A stretch of 38,796 nucleotides of DNA from the NCBI GenBank assembly GCA_002780795.1, contig PEUF01000033.1, forward strand, positions 1 to 38,796, in the 5' to 3' direction. This document shows, in pieces, positions 34,312-38,796 of the stretch (within the stretch, counting starts at the first letter, position 1; each line of letters begins with the position of its first letter). Source of the stretch: Candidatus Roizmanbacteria bacterium CG02_land_8_20_14_3_00_36_15 (GTDB taxonomy: Bacteria; Patescibacteriota; Microgenomatia; UBA1406; GWC2-37-13). The notes beneath the pieces are model-generated. The model was not told the origin of the DNA. It searched no databases and saw only the letters and a list, made by a program, of their open reading frames with translations. The translations under genes were made by a program, and so were the position numbers.

Positions 34312-34317
34312 TATAAT
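34312..34317 (+). promoter_or_regulatory. TATAAT box, leaderless start of the GT39-like gene
   Basis: TATAAT ends 7 bases before the ATG at 34325. It lies downstream of the alternative GTG at 34280, so the longer form is unlikely. Confidence 0.6.
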
Positions 34318-34324
34318 ATTTGAT

Positions 34325-36295
34325 ATGGCGAAAATCAATAGCAATAGTAGTAATTTTAAATTTAAAATTTTAAATTTAAAATTCCCGATATTTATATTTT
34401 TCTTTTTTCTTCTTACTTACACGCGCTTTATAAATATCGGTTGGGGATTACCCTATCCGATGCATCCGGATGAACGGAATATAGCGGTCGCAGTTCAAAA
34501 CTTGAACTGCGAAGTTCAAAGTTCAAAGTTCAAAGTTCAAAGTTGTTTTAATCCTCATTTTTATGCTTATGGACAGTTTCCTTTGTATTTAGGACATGGA
34601 CTTGTTTGGTTGTTGAAATTTTTTAATGGAAGGTTAGGAACACCGATTAGTTTTCTGGAAGCAACGATTAGTTTGAGGACAATTTCGGCAATAGCATCGG
34701 TCATAAACGCATTGATGTTGATTAAAATTATTCAACTAATCTCCAATCAAGGTCAAAATTTAAATTCTAAAAGAAAATTGATTTCTAATCACACATTATT
34801 AATTACGTCCCTAATCCTTATTTTTTCTCCTTATTTCATTCAGTTTTCCCATTTTGGCACAACAGAATCACTTTTAATGTTGTTTTATAGTTTAATAATA
34901 TATTTATGTTTGCTTTTTTTTCAAAAAATACTAAATACTAAATACTTTATACTTTATACATCTTTCATCAGCGGTTTGGCGATAGCGACGAAAGTGTCAT
35001 CAGCAGTTTTCATAGGAATACCTCTAATAGCAATAATAAATTCAAAATTCTCGCCCAAGGGGCGATCGTCCTTTGGACGAAAATCTCAAAACTCAAATCG
35101 ACATCTTAAAGCTCAAAACCATTTTACTTCTAATTTTTTACTTGTATTTTTGACTTTTACCTTTTTACTTTCGACTTTTATTTTTACAATCCTCTTTTCT
35201 CCTCATAATCTTATTAATTGGCAGGAGTTTATTGGCGCCTTAAGATATGAATCAGAAGTAGCCACCGGGGCGATAAAAGTTTTTTATACACGACAGTTTG
35301 AAGGAACAGTCCCCTATTGGTTTCAGTTGACTAAAATTTTTCCTTATGCGTTGGGATGGCCGGTTTTCGTCTTAGGAATATTAGCTTTTTCAGGATTAAG
35401 TTGGAGAAGCCGAGAAATCAATCTATTAAGATTGGCTTTTTTATTCTACTTTATTCCTAATGGTTTGCTCTATGCTAAATGGACAAGATTTATGGCACCA
35501 ATTTTTCCTTTAATATTAATATTTTCTATATTTTTTTTATTAAAATTGTATGATTGGTTTTATAATTATATTCGGATAAGTTCAAAATTCAAAATTCAAA
35601 ATTCAAAATTACAAGTCAAAATTAAAAATTTTAAAACTTTTGACTTTTTACCTGTATTTTTGACTTTTACCTTTTTACTTTTAACTTTTATCAGTATTTT
35701 ACCTGGTATTTCTTATCTTTCTGTTTATCAAAAACTTGATGTTCGTTTTCAGGCATCGAAATGGATTTATGAGAATATTCCCGATGGAAGCTATATTTTA
35801 TCTGAGACCGCAAATGTTGTTGATATTCCAACAGCAAATCCAAAATCCAAAATGCAAAATCCAAATCAAGTTCAAAATTCAAATTACAAAATAATTTCGT
35901 TTAATTTTTATGATTTGGATGAAAACCCGCAACTACAAGAAGAATTAAAAGAGCATTTAGCGAAAGTTGACTATATTTTTGTACCGTCAAGAAGAATTTT
36001 CGCAAATCACTACTGTGGTTCCTTGTCATCCCGACCGACCCCGACATTACGTCAGGGGAGTGGGGGGATCTTTGGTAACAAATGCCAAATGTTAAAAAAA
36101 GAATATCCTTTACTTAATGATTATTACGAGAAATTATTTTCAGGAAAGCTAGGATTTGAAAAAGTAGCGGAATTTTCCAGCGGTCTTAATGATGAGCAGG
36201 CGGAGGAAACGTGGAGCGTGTTTGACCACCTTATTATAAGAATATTCAAACGTAATTCAACAAATCCAAAATCCAAACAAACTTCAAATTTCTAA
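34325..36295 (+). CDS. GT39/PMT-like GT-C glycosyltransferase rich in repeat inserts
   Basis: 656 residues. The first membrane helix is followed by LPYPMHPDERNIAVAV, the acidic first-loop motif of ArnT/PMT-type enzymes. About ten further helices and a C-terminal extracytoplasmic region follow. It probably moves a sugar from a polyprenyl phosphate to a protein or glycan. Repeat-derived segments include 34352-34383, 34512-34544, element B at 35049-35099, 35581-35690, 35836-35890, a GC hairpin at 36016-36081 and the stop region. Removing the last hairpin joins IFANHY with CQMLKKEYP cleanly, and removing the second joins QNLNC with FNPHFYAYG. Confidence 0.78.
   Translation: MAKINSNSSNFKFKILNLKFPIFIFFFFLLTYTRFINIGWGLPYPMHPDERNIAVAVQNLNCEVQSSKFKVQSCFNPHFYAYGQFPLYLGHGLVWLLKFFNGRLGTPISFLEATISLRTISAIASVINALMLIKIIQLISNQGQNLNSKRKLISNHTLLITSLILIFSPYFIQFSHFGTTESLLMLFYSLIIYLCLLFFQKILNTKYFILYTSFISGLAIATKVSSAVFIGIPLIAIINSKFSPKGRSSFGRKSQNSNRHLKAQNHFTSNFLLVFLTFTFLLSTFIFTILFSPHNLINWQEFIGALRYESEVATGAIKVFYTRQFEGTVPYWFQLTKIFPYALGWPVFVLGILAFSGLSWRSREINLLRLAFLFYFIPNGLLYAKWTRFMAPIFPLILIFSIFFLLKLYDWFYNYIRISSKFKIQNSKLQVKIKNFKTFDFLPVFLTFTFLLLTFISILPGISYLSVYQKLDVRFQASKWIYENIPDGSYILSETANVVDIPTANPKSKMQNPNQVQNSNYKIISFNFYDLDENPQLQEELKEHLAKVDYIFVPSRRIFANHYCGSLSSRPTPTLRQGSGGIFGNKCQMLKKEYPLLNDYYEKLFSGKLGFEKVAEFSSGLNDEQAEETWSVFDHLIIRIFKRNSTNPKSKQTSNF
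34352..34383. repeat. 7-base units at start of GT39-like gene
   Basis: AATTTTA, AATTTAA, AATTTTA, AATTTAA in exact phase. They encode FKFKILNLKF before the first helix. Confidence 0.75.
34490..34544. repeat. Hairpin plus four exact 7-base units in the first loop of the GT39-like gene
   Basis: GCAGTTCAA-AAC-TTGAACTGC (34490-34510) is a perfect stem. AAGTTCA follows four times (34512-34539). The repeat encodes VQSSKFKVQS, inserted next to the catalytic loop. Confidence 0.8.
34926..34960. repeat. 7-base units in the GT39-like gene
   Basis: AAATACT three times, then TTATACT and TTATACA, five units in exact phase. They encode ILNTKYFILYT between two membrane helices. Confidence 0.7.
35049..35099. 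repeat. Element B copy 2 (double hairpin, in frame)
   Basis: 48 of 51 bases match 12891-12941. It encodes SPKGRSSFGRK in the same frame as in the GT2 gene, and is followed by 7-base TCAAAAC-like units. Confidence 0.85.
35138..35180 (+). repeat. 43-base direct repeat, copy 1
   Basis: It matches 35648-35690 at 40 of 43 bases and encodes the helix segment VFLTFTFLLSTF. Confidence 0.8.
35581..35690 (+). repeat. 7-base array and 43-base direct repeat copy 2
   Basis: TTCAAAA four times in exact phase (35581-35608), giving FKIQNSK. AAGTCAAAA/TTTTGACTT then flank an AT-rich centre. The right arm (35648-35690) has TTTTGAC-like 7-base units and copies 35138-35180. Confidence 0.82.
35836..35890. repeat. 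7-base units in the GT39-like extracytoplasmic region
   Basis: AATCCAA, AATCCAA, AATGCAA, AATCCAA and then AATTCAA-like units encode NPKSKMQNPNQVQNSNYK. Confidence 0.7.
36016..36081. repeat. GC-rich hairpin insert (element C) in the GT39-like gene
   Basis: CCCCGAC (36039-36045) pairs with GTC-A-GGGG (36051-36058), with further C-rich and G-rich flanks. It encodes SRPTPTLRQGSGG. The GC content is far above that of the host gene. Confidence 0.7.
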
Positions 36296-36310
36296 AATCC
36301 AAAATTCAAA
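36258..36310. repeat. 7-base units across the stop codon of the GT39-like gene
   Basis: ATCCAAA, ATCCAAA, later ATCCAAA and ATTCAAA cover the last codons (TNPKSKQTSNF) and the 15-base gap to cysS. Confidence 0.65.
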
Positions 36311-37702
36311 CTAATTTCTTTTTATTTTATAATTATTATTCTTAATATCTTCAATAGAGTAGCCTAAAGATTTAATTTTTTTTCTTAGCTCGTCAGATTT
36401 TTTGAAGTCTTTGTTTTGACGAGCTATTTTTCTTTCCTCGACTAATTGAATGATTTCTCTAGGAATTTTTTCTTCGGAGGTTTTTTCAAGATTCAGACCG
36501 AAAACTTTGTCAAACTCAAAAAGTTGTTCGAGTTTTTGTTTGGATGAGAGGTTAGTTTTCAACATTTCCCACATGACAGCGACTGCTTGAGAAGTTTGCA
36601 GGTCATTACTTAACGCATCATTAAACCGCTTCGTAAAATAATTTTCGGCAGAGTTTTTAGCCGAAGTTTTTTCTTTTTTTAAATCTAAAACAATATTTTT
36701 TAATTTATTTAGTCCTTCCTGAGCCGATGTAGCCGACTCCCAGGTAAAGTTCATCAACTGGCGGTAATGGGATTGAAGAAAGAGATAACGGATTGCCAAT
36801 GGTTCAATTTTATGCTTTTTTAAGTCATCAAGTGTATAAAAATTATTGAGAGATTTACTCATTTTTTGGTTATCAACCATTAAAAAATTATTATGAAACC
36901 AAAAGCGGACAAAGAGTTTTCCGGTCGCTCCTTCTGATTGGGCGATCTCGTTTTCATGGTGAAGGGGGATATGGTCAACGCCGCCGGTATGGATGTCAAT
37001 GGTTTCTCCTAAATACTTCATACTCATCGTTGAACACTCAATGTGCCAACCGGGAAAGCCGTCGCCCCAAGGCGAATTCCAATGCATCGTATGATCTTTA
37101 AAGCGGCCGACTCGAAAAAACCATAAAGCAAAATCGGTCGGATGTTTTTTTCCCGGGTCAAGATAGACATCGTCGCGAGCGCCTTTCAATTTTTCTGAAA
37201 GTTTTTGGCCGGAAAGCTTTCCATAAGAGGCGAATTTAGAGGTGTCGAAATAAACTGCTTCCTTAGTTTTATAAGTTAAACCTTTCTTCTCCAACTCTCC
37301 AATTAATTGGAGCATTTCTTTGATATGGTCGGTGGCGCGGCAGGTGATATCAGGCGGGATTATGTTTAAGGCGTCGGTAGTTTTAAAGAAAAAATCAGTA
37401 TAAAACTTGGCTGTATCCCAGACGGAGCGACCAGTTTTTTTGGCGCCTTTTTCCAGTTTGTCCTCTCCCCGATCGTCATCACCAGTTAAGTGTCCTACAT
37501 CAGTGATATTCATCACATGTTTAACTTTATATCCTGAAAAAATTAGTGTTCGCTTAAGGACATCGTTATTGACATAGGTTCTCATGTGACCAATATGGGT
37601 GTAGTCATAAACAGTTGGACCACAGGTGTAAAGAGTTACATTAGGTGGGTTTAAAGGTTCGAAAGCTTCAAGACTACGAGTTAAAGTATTATAAAGTTTC
37701 AT
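36311..37702 (-). CDS. cysS: Cysteinyl-tRNA synthetase
   Basis: A 463-residue class I synthetase. The zinc ligands include C27 (YTCGPTVYD), the cysteine of WHIECSTMS and the [10 protein letters not shown] histidine. HIGH is at 36-39 and KMSKS at 280-284. The DALR-type helical domain completes it. Length and motifs are normal, with no repeat insert. A TATAAT box lies 7 bases before the ATG and directly after the end of the decayed cysK. Confidence 0.96.
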   Translation of the reverse strand: MKLYNTLTRSLEAFEPLNPPNVTLYTCGPTVYDYTHIGHMRTYVNNDVLKRTLIFSGYKVKHVMNITDVGHLTGDDDRGEDKLEKGAKKTGRSVWDTAKFYTDFFFKTTDALNIIPPDITCRATDHIKEMLQLIGELEKKGLTYKTKEAVYFDTSKFASYGKLSGQKLSEKLKGARDDVYLDPGKKHPTDFALWFFRVGRFKDHTMHWNSPWGDGFPGWHIECSTMSMKYLGETIDIHTGGVDHIPLHHENEIAQSEGATGKLFVRFWFHNNFLMVDNQKMSKSLNNFYTLDDLKKHKIEPLAIRYLFLQSHYRQLMNFTWESATSAQEGLNKLKNIVLDLKKEKTSAKNSAENYFTKRFNDALSNDLQTSQAVAVMWEMLKTNLSSKQKLEQLFEFDKVFGLNLEKTSEEKIPREIIQLVEERKIARQNKDFKKSDELRKKIKSLGYSIEDIKNNNYKIKRN

Positions 37703-37709
37703 ATCAATG

Positions 37710-37715
37710 ATTATA
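37710..37715 (-). promoter_or_regulatory. TATAAT box, leaderless start of cysS
   Basis: Perfect TATAAT on the minus strand with 7 bases to the ATG at 37702. Confidence 0.6.
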
Positions 37716-37717
37716 AC

Positions 37718-38402
37718 TTATAACAAACTTAAATATCTATCGCCACTATCAGGGAAAATGGTGATAATCGTTCCACTTTTAATTTTTTTAGCGACTTTAA
37801 TTGAACCCCAAAGAGCGGCGCCGATGAGATACCGACAAAAATTCCCAGTTTTTTTGCTAATCTTTCATATAAGTAAAAGCAGCCTCTTCTTCATCGATGG
37901 AAATTATTTGATCAACCAGATTTTTTTCGAAAATTGCTGGCCGGAAATATTGAAGATTCCTTAATCCTTGGATTTTGGTGGGGAATCTTGAGTTAAGGCC
38001 AACCGTTTGAATCTCTGGTCGTTGCTCATTAACGATTTTTTTTGCCAGGTTAATATCGTTATCATCTTCTGTTAAAATTATTTTAGCCCCATAAGCTTTA
38101 AGTAGTTTTCTTCTTTCAAGGCTGACTTTATCCGGCATAACAGCGGTAAAACGATAGCCTAAAATAGCTGAAACCATTGCCAAGGAAATACCGGTATTTC
38201 CGGTGGTTGGTTCGATTAACTCAAGATTTGGATAAAGTTTTTTAGATGTAATTGCTTGATTAATCATAAAAAGAGCTACCCGGTCTTTAATCGAACCGCT
38301 AGAATTGAAGTTTTCTAACTTGGCATAGATTTTGACATTTTTATTAGGAGAATATCTCCTAAGTTCGACAACCGGTGTGTTGCCAATTATTTTGATTGAA
38401 AA
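37718..38402 (-). pseudogene. cysK: Decayed cysteine synthase
   Basis: Recognisable cysteine synthase with several lesions. The N-terminus IIGNTPVVELRR and the PLP lysine in SSGSIKDR are present, but no ATG, GTG or TTG lies in frame before them back to the preceding stop. The substrate loop PTTGNTGISLA is intact. After AKKIVNEQ about 75 residues are gone, including the GTGGT loop that binds the PLP phosphate. Near the C-terminus one base is missing after TYMK (premature TAG) and another in GISS-GAAL. Restoring both gives RLAKKLGIFVGISSGAAL and the normal end TIFPDSGDRYLSLL. A 19-base palindrome (38344-38362) also sits in it. Sequencing error could explain the frameshifts but not the deletion. 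Confidence 0.85.
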
Positions 38403-38796
38403 TATGTAGTTAAGGCTTGATAGATATTGGTCTTTTGTTTGAAATATTTAGCAAAATTATTTTTATCAACCCATTTATGCCAATCATGTTCGTCCGAAAG
38501 TCTTAGTTTTCCCGCTAAATATTTGCATTGATAAAAAATTATAAAGATCTCTTTTCCGGCGCTTCGATGCTCGGAATTACTAGGCACTTTAAAAAATCCA
38601 ATTGAACTAGGTTTCTCAATTTTAATTTTGAATTTTGTTTCTTCAAAAACCTCACGTTTTAAAGCCTCAATAAAACTATATTCTCCTTCCTGAATTTTTC
38701 CTCCGGGTAAGTCTATTGTTTTTAATACGGAGTCACGAAGGATTAAAATTTTTCCTTTTTTATTAATGATTGCTTTTTGCCCAACGTAAAAAAGTT
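38387..38796 (-). CDS. Nudix hydrolase, 5' part beyond the window
   Basis: About 136 residues visible. The Nudix box is GGKIQEGEYSFIEALKREV followed by FEE. It has one residue more than the canonical spacing between the first Glu and the RE pair. It hydrolyses a nucleoside diphosphate linked to another group; the substrate is unknown. The frame is open to the window edge, so the start lies outside. The stop overlaps the cysK remnant by about 16 bases. An inner GTG giving VPSNSEH would cut off the Nudix box and is not the start. Confidence 0.85.
   Translation of the reverse strand, partial: LFYVGQKAIINKKGKILILRDSVLKTIDLPGGKIQEGEYSFIEALKREVFEETKFKIKIEKPSSIGFFKVPSNSEHRSAGKEIFIIFYQCKYLAGKLRLSDEHDWHKWVDKNNFAKYFKQKTNIYQALTTYFQSK

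Noticed and set aside
34280-34324. N-terminal extension of the GT39-like gene from a GTG
   Set aside because: The TATAAT box at 34312-34317 lies inside it, and the ATG at 34325 begins right before the usual first helix.

Overview
The window is an AT-rich, gene-dense bacterial chromosome segment, most likely from a Candidate Phyla Radiation (Patescibacteria) organism of the Microgenomates type. The lineage is inferred from several things: many GT2 and GT-C glycosyltransferases, a K+-independent membrane pyrophosphatase lying between gyrB and gyrA, a release factor without its N-terminal domain, many genes with no Shine-Dalgarno sequence, and gene loss in progress. UGA serves as a stop codon (rplJ and the DUF2304 gene end in TGA), so this is not the UGA-recoded SR1/Gracilibacteria group.

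Positions 56-15745 form a cell-surface glycan region. It holds five GT2 transferases, a GT87-like GT-C enzyme, a TMTC-like GT-C enzyme with a TPR tail, a B12-binding radical SAM enzyme, two SAM methyltransferases, a Wzx-like flippase, and DUF2304, DUF2142 and TIG-domain membrane proteins. A GT39-like transferase lies apart at 34325-36295. Positions 15780-38796 are mostly housekeeping: lepA, miaA, folD, gyrA-hppA-gyrB, rplL-rplJ, rpmE, a short prfA, hisS, degP, ctpA, a barrel-sandwich-like protein, rpsR-ssb-rpsF, cysS, a decayed cysK and a Nudix gene cut by the window end. No tRNA, rRNA, CRISPR array or insertion sequence was seen, and no gene-free stretch exceeds about 180 bases.

Two features run across the whole window. 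First, about fourteen genes have a TATAAT-like box, often with the extended TGn, only 6-9 bases before the start codon and no Shine-Dalgarno, which is the layout of leaderless mRNAs. The clear Shine-Dalgarno cases are rplJ and rplL.

Second, small repeat elements sit in frame inside coding genes, including lepA, miaA, gyrA and gyrB. One class is a hairpin core: element A occurs in lepA and miaA with compensatory stem changes, and element B occurs in a GT2 and the GT39 gene with 48 of 51 bases identical and the same reading frame. The other class is arrays with a strict 7-base period, such as 14 consecutive units in lepA. Because 7 is not a multiple of 3, these encode 7-residue peptide periods such as FKIQNSK. 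They resemble Rickettsia palindromic elements in lifestyle but not in sequence, and are the best candidate here for an undescribed system.
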